The notes: generated by a model from the letters alone, not told the origin. A stretch of DNA of 64,000 bases from Myxococcales bacterium (GCA_016712525.1 JADJQX010000006.1:806001-870000); one strand, 5' to 3'; shown: positions 1 to 8,839, counted from the stretch's first letter. Program-made: numbers and translations.

Positions 1-1
1 G

Positions 2-502
2 AACGCGGGCATGTTCTTCTACCGCGCCGACGTCATGCAGAGGCTCCTCGAAGAGCACCTGCCGGCGATGGCCGAGGGCGCGAAGGCCATGGTGCGACGC
101 GTGAACGCGGGCGACGCGGGCGCGGTCGCCGAGATTTTCCCCACCCTCGAGAGTATCTCGATCGACAACGGCGTCATGGAGAAGGCCAAGGAGCTCGCGG
201 TCGTGCCGGGGAGCTTCGGCTGGAGCGACGTGGGCTCGTGGCAGAGCGCGTGGGAGCTCGCTGCCAAGGACGGGAGCGGCAACGCGCTCCCCGAGGGCGC
301 CTTCGTGAAAGATGCAGAGCGCAACTATTTCACGAGCCTCGTCGCGGGAGGGAAGGCCAAACACGTCGCGTTCGTCGGCGTGTCGGATCTCGTGGTCGTC
401 GAGACCGACGACGCCGTGCTGGTGATGCCGCGCGAGCGGGCCCAGGACGTGAAGCTCGTGGTGGAGGCGCTCAAAAAGGCTGGAAAAACCGAGCTCTTGT
501 GA
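2..502 (+). CDS. mannose-1-phosphate guanylyltransferase, C-terminal part (5' end outside window)
   Basis: The reading frame is open from base 2, so the gene begins before the window. About 166 residues are visible. They match the C-terminal half of GDP-mannose pyrophosphorylases: NAGMFFYRAD (the family's N-G/A-G-I/M-F-hydrophobic segment), SIDNGVMEKA (family S-I-D-Y-A/G-hMEK), and the conserved GSFGWSDVGSW, which in this family contacts the sugar phosphate. The enzyme would make GDP-mannose from GTP and mannose-1-phosphate in the cytoplasm, supplying polysaccharide or glycan synthesis. The N-terminal nucleotide-binding signature is not visible, and no C-terminal isomerase domain follows, so it is the single-function form. 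The short gene at 604 follows after about 100 bases. Confidence 0.85.
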   Translation, partial: NAGMFFYRADVMQRLLEEHLPAMAEGAKAMVRRVNAGDAGAVAEIFPTLESISIDNGVMEKAKELAVVPGSFGWSDVGSWQSAWELAAKDGSGNALPEGAFVKDAERNYFTSLVAGGKAKHVAFVGVSDLVVVETDDAVLVMPRERAQDVKLVVEALKKAGKTELL

Positions 503-603
503 GCCCGGGAGCGCTCACTGATGTCGTGTTGCAAGAGCGTTCGAGATACAACGAAAACGCGAGCTTGCGGTCGACGCGCCGGTGGGGAAATAAGGCCGGC
601 GCC

Positions 604-876
604 ATGGCAAAAAACGGAAAGAAGAGCGCCCTCCAGCAGGCCGCGTCCAAGAAGCTCGCCGGGATCGGCCCCAAGGCCCCGAGCCCCGAGCATGTCGCTC
701 ACATGATGCTCCACGCCGAAGAGCGCGGAGAGGTCACCCGCGTCGGCCTCGAGGACGGCTCCTGGGGCTGGGCGGTGCCGGGGAAAGACGGCACCACGCA
801 GGTGCTGAAGCCCACCCCCGAGATGCTCGAGGCGCTCGCCCGCTGGGAAGCCGGCGCGGCCCACCCGCAACACTGA
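604..876 (+). CDS. small conserved-looking protein of unknown function
   Basis: A 90-residue protein. I chose the ATG at 604 because the frame upstream is open but overlaps the end of the preceding gene and has unlikely composition. The N-terminal 25 residues are Lys-rich and basic (MAKNGKKSALQQAASKK), followed by a compact acidic/aromatic segment (GLEDGSWGWAVPGKDG) that could form a small beta fold. There is no signal peptide, membrane segment or cysteine. A weak AAGG lies about 12 bases upstream. I do not recognise a family. It converges on uvrB, whose stop codon is about 70 bases downstream. Confidence 0.6.
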   Translation: MAKNGKKSALQQAASKKLAGIGPKAPSPEHVAHMMLHAEERGEVTRVGLEDGSWGWAVPGKDGTTQVLKPTPEMLEALARWEAGAAHPQH

Positions 877-949
877 CGTTCGACGCCCCGCCTCCGCGCG
901 CCGGTGCCCTCGTGGTCCGGCGCGCGTCGTTCGTTCGGCCCCTTGCTTC

Positions 950-3103
950 TCAGGGCTTCCACTTCGCCGTGGCGCGCTTGGTCGCGGCCGGCGAGCGTTT
1001 CTTCGGCTTCGGTGCTTCGGTGAGCCCGCTCTTCTTTCGCGCCGCGGGCTTCTTTCCGTAGGGCTCGTACGCCCCCTCGCGTGAGGCCTCGGTGATCTCG
1101 GACCCGAGCTCGGCCTCGAGCTTCTTGAGCTCGTCGCGGAGGCGCGCTGCCTTCTCGAAGTCGAGGGACTCGGCCGCGGCGAACATGTCGGCGCGGAGGG
1201 CGCGCAAGAGCTCGGTCGGGTCTTGGGCGGTGTCGTCGCCCTTCTTGCCCTTTTTGCCGTCGCCTCGCACCTTGGGCACGTCGAGGTAGTCGATCGTGCC
1301 GGCCGCGGGGTTGAGGTTCATGATCGCGCGCACGACGGTTTGCGGCGTGATGCCGTGTTTCTCGTTGTAGGCGAGCTGGATGGCGCGGCGGCGGTTCGTC
1401 TCCTCGATGGCCTGCTTCATCGCCTTGGTGACGTTGTCGCCGTACATGAAGACGCGCCCGTTCGCGTTACGGGCCGCGCGGCCGATCGTCTGAATGAGAG
1501 AGCGCGGGCTGCGCAAGAAGCCCTCTTTGTCGGCGTCGAAGATGGCGACGAGCGACACCTCGGGCAGGTCGAGGCCCTCGCGGAGGAGGTTGATGCCCAC
1601 GAGCACGTCGAACTCACCGAGGCGCAAATCCCTAAGGATATCCATGCGTTCGAGGGTGTCGACGTCCGAGTGGAGGTAGCGGATCCGCACCCCGAGCTCG
1701 CGGTAGTAGTCGGTGAGATCCTCGGCCATGCGCTTCGTGAGGGTCGTGCAGAGTACACGTTCTCCTCGCTCGACGCGGAGGCGGATCTCCCCCAAAAGGT
1801 CGTCGACCTGGCCCGCGACGGGGCGCACCTCGATGATCGGATCCAGGAGGCCCGTCGGGCGAATGAGCTGCTCGACGAAGACGCCCTCGCTCTTCTCGAG
1901 CTCGTAGTCGCCGGGCGTGGCCGACACGTAGATCGCCTGCTTCACATGGGCCTCCCACTCGTCGAACTTGAGCGGGCGGTTGTCGAGGGCGCTCGGGAGG
2001 CGGAAGCCGTACTCGACGAGGGTCTCTTTGCGTGCGCGGTCGCCGCGGTACATGGCGCCGATCTGCGGCACCGTCTGGTGCGACTCGTCGATCACCATGA
2101 GGAAGTCGTCGGGGAAGTAGTCGATGAGGGTGGGCGGAGGCTCCCCGGCCTTTCGGTTCGAGAGGTGGCGCGAGTAGTTCTCGATGCCGTTGCAGAACCC
2201 CATCTGCTCCATCATCTCGATGTCGTACTGGGTGCGCTGCTCGAGCCGCTGCTTCTCGACGAATTTCCCCTCTTTGTCGAAGTGATCGAGCCGCTCGCGG
2301 AGCTCTTCGCGGATCTGGGCGACGGCCTTGCGGAGCTGATCTTGGGGCGTCACGTAGTGCGAGCCCGGGAAGATCGCGTACCTCGGGAGCGAGCCTTTCA
2401 CCTTGCCTCGGAGCGGGTCGACCTCCTTGATGGCCTCGATCGTGTCGCCGAAGAACTCGATGCGGATCGCCGTGTCTTGTTCGTACGCGGGGAAGACCTC
2501 GACCACGTCCCCTCGGACGCGGAACGTGCCGCGGTGAAAGTCGACGTCGTTTCGTTCGTACTGGATGTCGACCAGCATGCGGAGGAGCGTGTCGCGGCGG
2601 AACTCTTCGTCGACCTTCAAGTCGATGAGGAGGCCGTGGTAGCTCTCGGCCGAGCCGATGCCGTAGATGCAGCTCACCGAGGCGACGATGATCACGTCCC
2701 TCCGGGAGAGGAGCGAGTGCGTCGCCGCGTGACGCATGCGATCGATGGCGTCGTTGATGATAGCGTCCTTGTCGATGTACGTGTCGCTCGCGGGGACGTA
2801 CGCCTCGGGCTGGTAGTAGTCGTAGTACGAGACGAAATACTGGACGGCGTTCTCGGGGAAGAGCTCGCGCATCTCGCCGTAGAGCTGCGCGGCGAGGGTC
2901 TTGTTGGGCGCGAGGATGAGCGTGGGGCGCTGCGCGTGCTGGATCAGGTTGGCGACGGTGAACGTCTTTCCCGAGCCCGTGATCCCGAGCAAAACCTGGT
3001 GTTTTTCCCCGCGTTCGAGGCCCGCGACGAGCTGCGCGAGCGCGGCAGGCTGGTCGCCTCGGGGCTCGAAGGACGAGACGAGCTTGAAGGGGCGGTCCGA
3101 CAT
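950..3103 (-). CDS. uvrB: UvrB, excinuclease ABC subunit B
   Basis: A 717-residue UvrB, close to full family length plus a tail. It is the damage-verifying helicase-like subunit of nucleotide excision repair, loaded by UvrA and partnering UvrC. Visible landmarks: Walker A GITGSGKT at residues 40-47, the beta-hairpin region YYDYYQPEAYVP that inserts between DNA strands, the motif II variant DESH (in LMVIDESHQTVPQIGAMYRGD), helicase motifs QTIGRAARN near the C-terminal half, and a C-terminal UVR domain (SLDFEKAARLRDELKKLE) for UvrC contact. The last ~60 residues are a Lys/Arg/Ala-rich extension not typical of short UvrBs. It appears monocistronic; the lipoprotein gene upstream on the same strand ends 53 bases before its start. 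Confidence 0.97.
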   Translation of the reverse strand: MSDRPFKLVSSFEPRGDQPAALAQLVAGLERGEKHQVLLGITGSGKTFTVANLIQHAQRPTLILAPNKTLAAQLYGEMRELFPENAVQYFVSYYDYYQPEAYVPASDTYIDKDAIINDAIDRMRHAATHSLLSRRDVIIVASVSCIYGIGSAESYHGLLIDLKVDEEFRRDTLLRMLVDIQYERNDVDFHRGTFRVRGDVVEVFPAYEQDTAIRIEFFGDTIEAIKEVDPLRGKVKGSLPRYAIFPGSHYVTPQDQLRKAVAQIREELRERLDHFDKEGKFVEKQRLEQRTQYDIEMMEQMGFCNGIENYSRHLSNRKAGEPPPTLIDYFPDDFLMVIDESHQTVPQIGAMYRGDRARKETLVEYGFRLPSALDNRPLKFDEWEAHVKQAIYVSATPGDYELEKSEGVFVEQLIRPTGLLDPIIEVRPVAGQVDDLLGEIRLRVERGERVLCTTLTKRMAEDLTDYYRELGVRIRYLHSDVDTLERMDILRDLRLGEFDVLVGINLLREGLDLPEVSLVAIFDADKEGFLRSPRSLIQTIGRAARNANGRVFMYGDNVTKAMKQAIEETNRRRAIQLAYNEKHGITPQTVVRAIMNLNPAAGTIDYLDVPKVRGDGKKGKKGDDTAQDPTELLRALRADMFAAAESLDFEKAARLRDELKKLEAELGSEITEASREGAYEPYGKKPAARKKSGLTEAPKPKKRSPAATKRATAKWKP

Positions 3104-3156
3104 GGAGCCCCGAATGTTCGGTCCGAACCCGGGTTATGGCAAGCCGGACCGGCGCC

Positions 3157-4821
3157 TTAGTTCGCGCGGACCTTGGCGACGCGTTGAACGGTGAACCGGG
3201 CCACCTGGCCCGGGCGGTCGACCGTGTAGAGGCACTCGGCGTCGACGGCGATGGCGCGCGCGGCGCCGCCCGGCATCTCGCAGATGTCGGAAGGATTCGT
3301 GCGCGAAATCGCGTAAAGGCGCGTGCCGACGCCCGCGGTGAGGGCATACACGTGCGTCGCGTCGGACGTGGCCTGCGAGACTCCGGAGAGGACCTCACGG
3401 GTCGTGCCGAGGATGCCGCTCGTGACGTACTGGAGCGAGCTCCCCTCCAGCACGAAGCTCGCCGACGGTCTCGCGTCGTTCGAGTCGACGAGCGCCGTGA
3501 TGGTCCCCTTCGGGTCGAGCGCGTTGCTCTCGACGTCGCTGCCTCCGCCGGGCACGCGATGGACCCGAACCAAGTCCGTACCGTCGACGATCGCGACGTG
3601 AGGCACGGCGCCCCGGGACACGAACGGCAAGGGCTGGGTCGCCGCCTTGTTCGTCAACGCGGTGGGGAGGACCTCGACCTCCAAGTTCGACTGGATGACG
3701 AAGGGGAAAAGCCCCTGCGCGCTCGACACGACGCCCCCTCCGATGATCCCGTTGCTGTTCCAGGCGGATACCGTGTACCCGGCGGCCGCGGGCCCGGAGA
3801 ACGGCATGACGACCCAGTCGGAGCCGGTCCATCGCATGAAGCCGTCGAATCCTCCCTTTTCGAAGATGGCGACAGGGCTCACCGCCCCGTTCCCTCCCAC
3901 CGGGATCAGACCGACCGAGGTCGCTTGCCCCTTCTGCTCGCTCCCCGTGAGCGCGGTCACTTGGGGGATCGTGGCGGAGAAGCTCACGGTCTCGACCGCG
4001 GCCGGACCGAGCGTCGGCTTCACCCACACGACCACGCCGCCCTGCGCGACGATGCGGGTCGGGTTCTCTCCTGAACCGTTGGCCGCCCCTCCGCACGTGC
4101 TCTGGGCGAGGGCGCACGGACGAATGGTGCCCGAATCGACCGGCACGGTCGCGTCGACCGAGGCGTCGGCGGGAGCTCCGGCCTCGACGAGCGCGACTCC
4201 CCCCTCGACGTCGCCTGCGCCGGTCCCGCTCCCGCCGGACTGGTGCGACGAATTCTCTTGGAGTGTCGTGCACATGCGCGTCTCGGGGTTGCACGTCGTG
4301 CCCTCCGCGCAGAGCACGCCGGCGCACGCTTTGGAGAGGAGGATCCGTTGCGCTACCTCTTGGCCTTCGACGAAGCGCACACGACGACGCGCGACCACGC
4401 AGTGCGCCCCGCCGAGGAGAGGCTTGCCGTCCGCGCCGACCTTCGGTCGGAAGCTCGCGTCGAGGCCACACGCTTCGGCCGTCCCCTCTTTCTCCGAGCC
4501 GACGACGGCGACGAGATCGTAGGCCCCCGCGTAGTCGGGGTTCGGGGTGACGGCCAGATCGCCGACCGTGGCATCCCCCGTGGCTTCGGCCGGGATGCAC
4601 GTCTCGGCGTGCTCGGGGCGCGGGAGCTTTCCGTCGAACACGAGGGGCTCACCGACGCGTGCGATCGCGAAGAAGACCGGCTGCGTGAGGCTGCCACTCG
4701 GCTGGCAGCCGAAGTTCGTCACGTACGTCGCGCGGACGGACGTCGACTTTTTGCAGGAGATGGCCGCGAGGAGCGCCGGGACCGTGAGCAGCCCGGCGAG
4801 GAGGAGCATCTTCGAACGCAC
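3157..4821 (-). CDS. large putative lipoprotein, Asp/Ala linker and probable beta-propeller
   Basis: A 554-residue exported protein. I chose a GTG at 4821 (VRSKMLLLAG...), which supplies a basic n-region; the next option is ATG 4809. The hydrophobic stretch ends in LAAISC, a plausible lipobox, so it is probably lipidated. Residues after about 180 hold a Cys motif (CAGVLCAEGTTC), then a low-complexity linker rich in D, A and V (ADASVDATVPVDSG), as in many myxobacterial surface lipoproteins. The C-terminal ~300 residues are repetitive Gly/Val/Ser-rich strands with ALDPKGTITALVDS-like blades, suggesting a beta-propeller. No catalytic motif is evident. Function unknown; binding or structural role in the envelope is inference. 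Confidence 0.7.
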   Translation of the reverse strand: MRSKMLLLAGLLTVPALLAAISCKKSTSVRATYVTNFGCQPSGSLTQPVFFAIARVGEPLVFDGKLPRPEHAETCIPAEATGDATVGDLAVTPNPDYAGAYDLVAVVGSEKEGTAEACGLDASFRPKVGADGKPLLGGAHCVVARRRVRFVEGQEVAQRILLSKACAGVLCAEGTTCNPETRMCTTLQENSSHQSGGSGTGAGDVEGGVALVEAGAPADASVDATVPVDSGTIRPCALAQSTCGGAANGSGENPTRIVAQGGVVVWVKPTLGPAAVETVSFSATIPQVTALTGSEQKGQATSVGLIPVGGNGAVSPVAIFEKGGFDGFMRWTGSDWVVMPFSGPAAAGYTVSAWNSNGIIGGGVVSSAQGLFPFVIQSNLEVEVLPTALTNKAATQPLPFVSRGAVPHVAIVDGTDLVRVHRVPGGGSDVESNALDPKGTITALVDSNDARPSASFVLEGSSLQYVTSGILGTTREVLSGVSQATSDATHVYALTAGVGTRLYAISRTNPSDICEMPGGAARAIAVDAECLYTVDRPGQVARFTVQRVAKVRAN

Positions 4822-4946
4822 GACCCTAGGGTAGCCTTTCTCGTACGAACGGGCAGGTCGTTTCGGAGGTCTTCCCGCGCGTTCTCCCGGCACACGATCG
4901 ACTTTTTTCCACCCATCGGGGCGCGGACGCGCAAGACTCGGCGGCG

Positions 4947-5852
4947 ATGCCCAACGTGCCTCTTCCTACGGTCGCCGTGCTCGGCCTAGGGGCGCTCGGC
5001 GGCGCGATCGTGAAGCGCCTTCGGAGCCTCGATTTCCCTGTCTGCGTGTGGAACCGCTCCTCGGCGCGTGCCGAACGCCTCCGTGGGCTCGGGGTGGTCG
5101 TCGCGCCCACCGCGAAGGAGGCCGTGCTCGACGCGAAGATCGTCGTCACATGCGTGGCCGACGCCGAGGCGTTGCGCGCCATCGTGACGGGGCCGGACGG
5201 GTGCGTGAAGGGGCTCGGCGGCGTGCAGCGTCAGGTCGTGTGCGACATGTCGACGGTGGGCCGGGCGTGCGCGCGCGAGATCGCGGCGGCCGTGAAGGCA
5301 CGAGGCGCGAAGTACCTCGATTGCCCGGTGAGCGGCACGGTCGGGCCGGCTCTCCGCGGAGAGCTCGTGGCGCTCGTCGGTGGTGCGGAGCCGGCGATTC
5401 GCCGCGCCGAGCCCGTGCTCCAGGCCCTCGCCAAGAAGGTCATCCACTGCGGGGGCGTGGGGCAGGGGCAGGCGATGAAGATCGTGTTGAACGGGCTCGG
5501 CGCCCACCACCTCGTGGCGTTCACGAGCATGCTCGTGCTCGGAGAGCGCGCGGGGCTCTCGCGCGAGCACGTGGTGGAGGCGTTCACGTCGGGCGCGTTC
5601 TCAACGCCGAGCTACCAGGGCAAACGCGCGAAGGTGCTCGCGCGCGACTACTCTCCGGACTTCGCCCTGTCGCTCGCCTTGAAGGACTCGGCCCTCGCCG
5701 TCGAGCTCCAGTACGAGCTCGGGATGAAGCTGCCCGTGCACCGGGCCATCGTTCGCGACCTGGAGGACGCCGTGCGCGCCGGCCTTGGCGACGAGGATCT
5801 CTTCGGCCTCGAGCGCCTCTACGCGGGCCGCCCCAAACCGCCCGCCGACTGA
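4947..5852 (+). CDS. NAD(P)-dependent beta-hydroxyacid dehydrogenase family oxidoreductase
   Basis: A 301-residue member of the 3-hydroxyisobutyrate/6-phosphogluconate dehydrogenase superfamily. An N-terminal Rossmann fold carries GLGALGG (residues ~11-17) and a charged VWNRSSARAERL after strand 2, where R at the strand end hints at NADP preference. The family substrate motif appears as DCPVSGTVGPALRG, and the catalytic lysine sits in GQGQAMKIVLNGLG. These enzymes oxidise beta-hydroxyacids or reduce semialdehydes (tartronate semialdehyde, glyoxylate, succinic semialdehyde); the specific substrate cannot be read here. It is cytoplasmic. It converges on argJ with only 21 bases between the stop codons, which contain a palindrome. 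Confidence 0.85.
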   Translation: MPNVPLPTVAVLGLGALGGAIVKRLRSLDFPVCVWNRSSARAERLRGLGVVVAPTAKEAVLDAKIVVTCVADAEALRAIVTGPDGCVKGLGGVQRQVVCDMSTVGRACAREIAAAVKARGAKYLDCPVSGTVGPALRGELVALVGGAEPAIRRAEPVLQALAKKVIHCGGVGQGQAMKIVLNGLGAHHLVAFTSMLVLGERAGLSREHVVEAFTSGAFSTPSYQGKRAKVLARDYSPDFALSLALKDSALAVELQYELGMKLPVHRAIVRDLEDAVRAGLGDEDLFGLERLYAGRPKPPAD

Positions 5853-5866
5853 ATCGCAAGCGATTC
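5851..5866. terminator. short palindrome between convergent genes
   Basis: GAATCGC-AA-GCGATTC is a perfect seven-base inverted repeat lying in the 21-base space between the stop codons of the oxidoreductase (+) and argJ (-). Its position suggests a bidirectional stop or transcript-end hairpin, but the loop is very tight and there is no run of T on either side, so it is not a canonical intrinsic terminator. Confidence 0.3.
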
Positions 5867-5873
5867 CGGATGT

Positions 5874-7175
5874 TTAGCTGCGGTAGTCGGCGTTCTCGCT
5901 GATGTACTCGTGCGACCGATCGGAGCCGAGCACGACGGACCGCCCCGTGCCGCGGCCGAGGTCGATCGTGATCTCGACGGCGCGCTCGTGGGGCGGGAAA
6001 CGTACGGGCGGGGCGAACGTGAGGCCATCTTCGGGGGCCACGCTCGCGTAGAGCTCGGCGCTCCGCATGTGCTCGACCAAGAAGGTCTCCGTCTCGGGGT
6101 CGAGGCGGAAGACACCGTTCGCGAAGATCGTGCGACCCGCCATGGAGAGCGTGCAGTCCGAGAGATCGAGCCCCGGGGCGTGCGCGCCCACGTACTTGCC
6201 CACGGCCATCACGAGCCGGCCCACGTTGGGGTCGTTGCCGCAGATGGCGCACTGGAGGAGCGGTGAGCCCACGACGGCCTTGCCGATGCCGCGGGCGAGC
6301 TCGTTCGAAGGGGCGCCCGTGACCTCGACCCGGATCACGTGGTGCACCCCCTCGCCGTTGCGCACGACGTCCTCCGTGAGGGCACGGCACACCTCGGTGA
6401 GCGCCTCGCGAAACGCGTGCAGATCGCACGGAACGCGGCGGCTCGAGACGAGCGCGACCGTGTCGGACGTGCTCGTGTCGGTGTCGATCGACATGGCGTT
6501 GAACGTGGGCTCGACGGCGTCGACCAGGGCCTTTCGGAGCTCGTCTCGGGGGACGTCGCAGTCGGTGAGGAGGTAGACGAGCATCGTCGCGAGGTTCGGC
6601 TCGATCATCCCCGCGCCCTTGGCGATGCCGACGATGCTGCCCTGGCCCACGCTCGCGCGCCGGATTTTCGGGTAGAGGTCGGTCGTGACGATCGAGGTCG
6701 CGGCGGGCAGGATCGACTCGGCCTGGAGCGCGGCGACGGCCGCGGGGAGCGCGGCGATGATCGCGTCCTTCGGGAGGCGCCAACCGATGACCCCGGTGGA
6801 CGACGGGAGGATCGAAGAGGCGGGCACGCCGAGCTCGGCCGCGAGCGCCTCGCACACCGCGAGGGACGCCTCGACGCCGCCGGGGGCGCACACGTTGGAC
6901 ACTTTGTTGTTCACCACGATGGCCGAGAGCGTGGGTGAGCCGAGGCGCTCGCGCCCGATCGTGACGGGCGCACCCGGGAACGCGTTCTTCGTGAACACGG
7001 CGGCGAAGGCGTCGGTCGGCTCGTCCATGGCGATCACCGTGAGGGCCATGGTCCCTGGTTTCTCGACCTCGACGGGGACGAACGAGAGCCGAGTCGTTCC
7101 GACGCGGAACCCCGACGGGAGAGCCGACTGAGAGACGAGCCACGCGCGGTGGGATTCGAGGGTCTTGTGTTCCAT
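5874..7175 (-). CDS. argJ: ArgJ, glutamate N-acetyltransferase / amino-acid acetyltransferase
   Basis: A 433-residue OAT-family protein of the arginine pathway. ArgJ moves the acetyl group from N-acetylornithine to glutamate, recycling acetate; many also use acetyl-CoA. The proprotein self-cleaves before a threonine: here KGAGMIEPNLATML places the cleavage at A196/T197, and the oxyanion-type motif SSTGVIG lies at residues 125-131. Both alpha and beta chains are complete and length is normal. ATG at 7175 is used; the region upstream (about 135 bases to the divergent gene at 7311) holds no clear promoter to my eye. Whether it is mono- or bifunctional cannot be decided from sequence alone. Confidence 0.93.
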   Translation of the reverse strand: MEHKTLESHRAWLVSQSALPSGFRVGTTRLSFVPVEVEKPGTMALTVIAMDEPTDAFAAVFTKNAFPGAPVTIGRERLGSPTLSAIVVNNKVSNVCAPGGVEASLAVCEALAAELGVPASSILPSSTGVIGWRLPKDAIIAALPAAVAALQAESILPAATSIVTTDLYPKIRRASVGQGSIVGIAKGAGMIEPNLATMLVYLLTDCDVPRDELRKALVDAVEPTFNAMSIDTDTSTSDTVALVSSRRVPCDLHAFREALTEVCRALTEDVVRNGEGVHHVIRVEVTGAPSNELARGIGKAVVGSPLLQCAICGNDPNVGRLVMAVGKYVGAHAPGLDLSDCTLSMAGRTIFANGVFRLDPETETFLVEHMRSAELYASVAPEDGLTFAPPVRFPPHERAVEITIDLGRGTGRSVVLGSDRSHEYISENADYRS

Positions 7176-7310
7176 GAGGTCTCGGAGAGTGCGTCGATGC
7201 GCGGACCACGGCCGCGGTGTTCCTGTACTCTACTCGACGGGCCTTGGCTTCACTCGGCCTCGCGCGCTCGCCCCGAGCTCCCGCGTCCCGCGACGAAAAC
7301 GAGGAAGATC

Positions 7311-7769
7311 ATGCCGCTCGCACCGTGTGCCCACTGCTCTCGTCATGTCCGCGCCGAAGACGAGACGTGCCCTTTTTGCCGCGCGAGCCTCGAGCCGCGG
7401 GCGATCGAACGTCCAAGGGGCCCGACCCCGAGCCTGTCGCGCGCGATGCTCGTGTTCGGCGCCAGCGTCGCCCTCGCGGCGGGGAGTGAAGCGTGCGGGG
7501 AGCCGCATACCGTCGTCTCGCTCTACGGCGCGCCGCCCACGATCGAGGACGCTGCACCTCCGACAGCTCCCGACATGTCGGCTGCTGCGCCTCCCGCGCC
7601 GGCGTCGGCGTCCGCGCCTCCGCCTGCGCCGATCGAGCCCGCGCCCACGGCTGCGCCAAAGCCTTCCGCCTCGGCGGAGCCTCCCAAAGGGGCGATGGCG
7701 TCGGCGTACGGAGCTCCTCCGCCGCCGAACGGGACCCCGAAGCCGAAGCCCAAACCGAAGATGCCCTGA
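7311..7769 (+). CDS. zinc-ribbon protein with Ala/Pro-rich tail
   Basis: A 152-residue protein. The ATG at 7311 is preceded by GAGGAAG, a good ribosome site, so the longer open frame upstream is not used. Residues 6-26 contain CAHC and CPFC, a four-cysteine zinc ribbon. A short hydrophobic stretch (SRAMLVFGASVALAAG) may cross or touch the membrane. The remainder is strongly Pro/Ala/Ser-rich with VSLYGAPP and MASAYGAPPPP repeats. Myxobacterial genomes carry many such ribbon-hydrophobic-Pro-rich proteins, function unknown. It is divergent from argJ and converges on the regulator at 7824 across a strong hairpin. Confidence 0.65.
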   Translation: MPLAPCAHCSRHVRAEDETCPFCRASLEPRAIERPRGPTPSLSRAMLVFGASVALAAGSEACGEPHTVVSLYGAPPTIEDAAPPTAPDMSAAAPPAPASASAPPPAPIEPAPTAAPKPSASAEPPKGAMASAYGAPPPPNGTPKPKPKPKMP

Positions 7770-7791
7770 GTACGAGTGCCCTGGGTAGGAA

Positions 7792-7818
7792 AGAGGCCGA
7801 CGACGGGGGTCGGCCTCT
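7792..7818. terminator. 10-bp perfect hairpin between convergent genes
   Basis: AGAGGCCGAC and GTCGGCCTCT form a perfect ten-base stem with a seven-base loop, located between the stop codons at 7769 (+) and 7824 (-). It is well placed to end transcription from both sides. No T-tract follows on either strand, so it may work with Rho or as a 3'-end protecting structure. Confidence 0.45.
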
Positions 7819-7823
7819 GACCG

Positions 7824-8717
7824 TCAGCCCTTGCGTGGGCGGGGGATCCCGAAGCGCTCCATGCGCCGGATGATCGTGCGCCTCGAGACCCCGAGGATCT
7901 CCGCCGCGCGGCTTTGGTTCCACGCGGCCTCGCCGAGGGCCGAGATCAGCTTGGTTCGCTCGGACTCGCTCGGCGGGCCGTCGTCGTCGTCGAGCAGGAC
8001 GTGCTCGGCCGTGACCTCGCCGCTCGGGGCCCGGCGGATGGCGCCCTCGACGACGTCGCGGAGCTCGCGGGTGTTGCCCGGCCACGAGTGCGCGCGCAGG
8101 CGCTCGATCGCCTCTCCCGAGAGCGTATGGGTCGCCGAGGCGAAGTGACGGGCGAGGGCCTCCACGTCGTCCGGACGCTCGCGGAGCGGGGGCAGGGTGA
8201 TCGCCATCGCGAACGCGGGTGGGACGAGCGCGGAGCGAGACCGCTCGTGGGACGCGCTCGTCGCGAGCACCCGCGCGTCGACTCGTCGGGTGACGCGAGA
8301 GCCCGCGCGCGCCACGAGCTCTCCCGTTCGGAGGAAGCGGAGAAACCGCTGGTCCACACCGGCCGGGAGGTCGTCGATGTCCTCGACGATCACCGTGCCA
8401 CCATCGGCGCGCGCGAGGATGCCTTCCCCGTCACGGATGGAGTCGGTACCGAAGAGCGCGTCCTCGTGGGGGAGCTCGCGCGCCGACAACTTGATGAGCG
8501 GGCGGCCGGCGCGGGTCGAGCGCGCGTGGATCTCGCCGACGTACGACGACTTCCCTACGCCGGGCTCGCCGCGGACGAGGATGGGCACGTCGGCTCGGCC
8601 GAGCGCGTCGAGCAGCGACTCCAAGCTCGATGTCACACGGTGAACGGTCGCGCGACCCGCCGATGTCGGGGGCCGAGCGTGAAGCGGAACCATCGGGGCC
8701 TCCCCGTACGCGGGCAT
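7824..8717 (-). CDS. Fis-type regulator with AAA+ domain lacking the sigma-54 contact motif
   Basis: A 297-residue protein; ATG 8717 is chosen (ATG 8693 is an alternative) because longer reading would run into the divergent lepB leader. It resembles bacterial enhancer-binding proteins: Walker A GEPGVGKS, Walker B-like TVIVEDIDDLP, the C-subdomain HSWPGNTRELRDVV, and a C-terminal Fis helix-turn-helix (NQSRAAEILGVSRRTIIRRM). The GAFTGA loop that touches sigma-54 is absent: the corresponding stretch reads ALFGTDSIRDGEG. There is no receiver, GAF or PAS domain. It therefore likely binds DNA and ATP but probably does not activate sigma-54 polymerase in the standard way. It lies divergent from lepB, with a dyad between them. 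Confidence 0.8.
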   Translation of the reverse strand: MPAYGEAPMVPLHARPPTSAGRATVHRVTSSLESLLDALGRADVPILVRGEPGVGKSSYVGEIHARSTRAGRPLIKLSARELPHEDALFGTDSIRDGEGILARADGGTVIVEDIDDLPAGVDQRFLRFLRTGELVARAGSRVTRRVDARVLATSASHERSRSALVPPAFAMAITLPPLRERPDDVEALARHFASATHTLSGEAIERLRAHSWPGNTRELRDVVEGAIRRAPSGEVTAEHVLLDDDDGPPSESERTKLISALGEAAWNQSRAAEILGVSRRTIIRRMERFGIPRPRKG

Positions 8718-8751
8718 TCGCAAAAGGTATACCCCCCGATCGTGGCCCAAG

Positions 8752-8777
8752 CGGCACCTTGTCGCCAAGGTTTGCCG
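8752..8777. promoter_or_regulatory. dyad-symmetric site in divergent regulator/lepB region
   Basis: CGGCACCTTG-TCGC-CAAGG-TT-TGCCG: two nested inverted repeats (CGGCA/TGCCG and CCTTG/CAAGG) interrupted by TT. It lies between the start of the Fis-type regulator (8717) and lepB (8840), where an operator for autoregulation would be expected. A perfect GGTATACC palindrome also lies at 8726-8733. Binding protein unknown; the call is by symmetry and position only. Confidence 0.35.
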
Positions 8778-8839
8778 AATGGAAATCACTTTTCTCCAAA
8801 CGAGGGGAACGAACGCCGCACGGTCGAGGTTGAGGTCGT

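Noticed and set aside
1223..3160. Long plus-strand open frame (645 codons) opposite uvrB
   Set aside because: It has no recognisable domains and is made mostly of Asp/Glu/Arg/Val because it mirrors uvrB; high-GC shadow.
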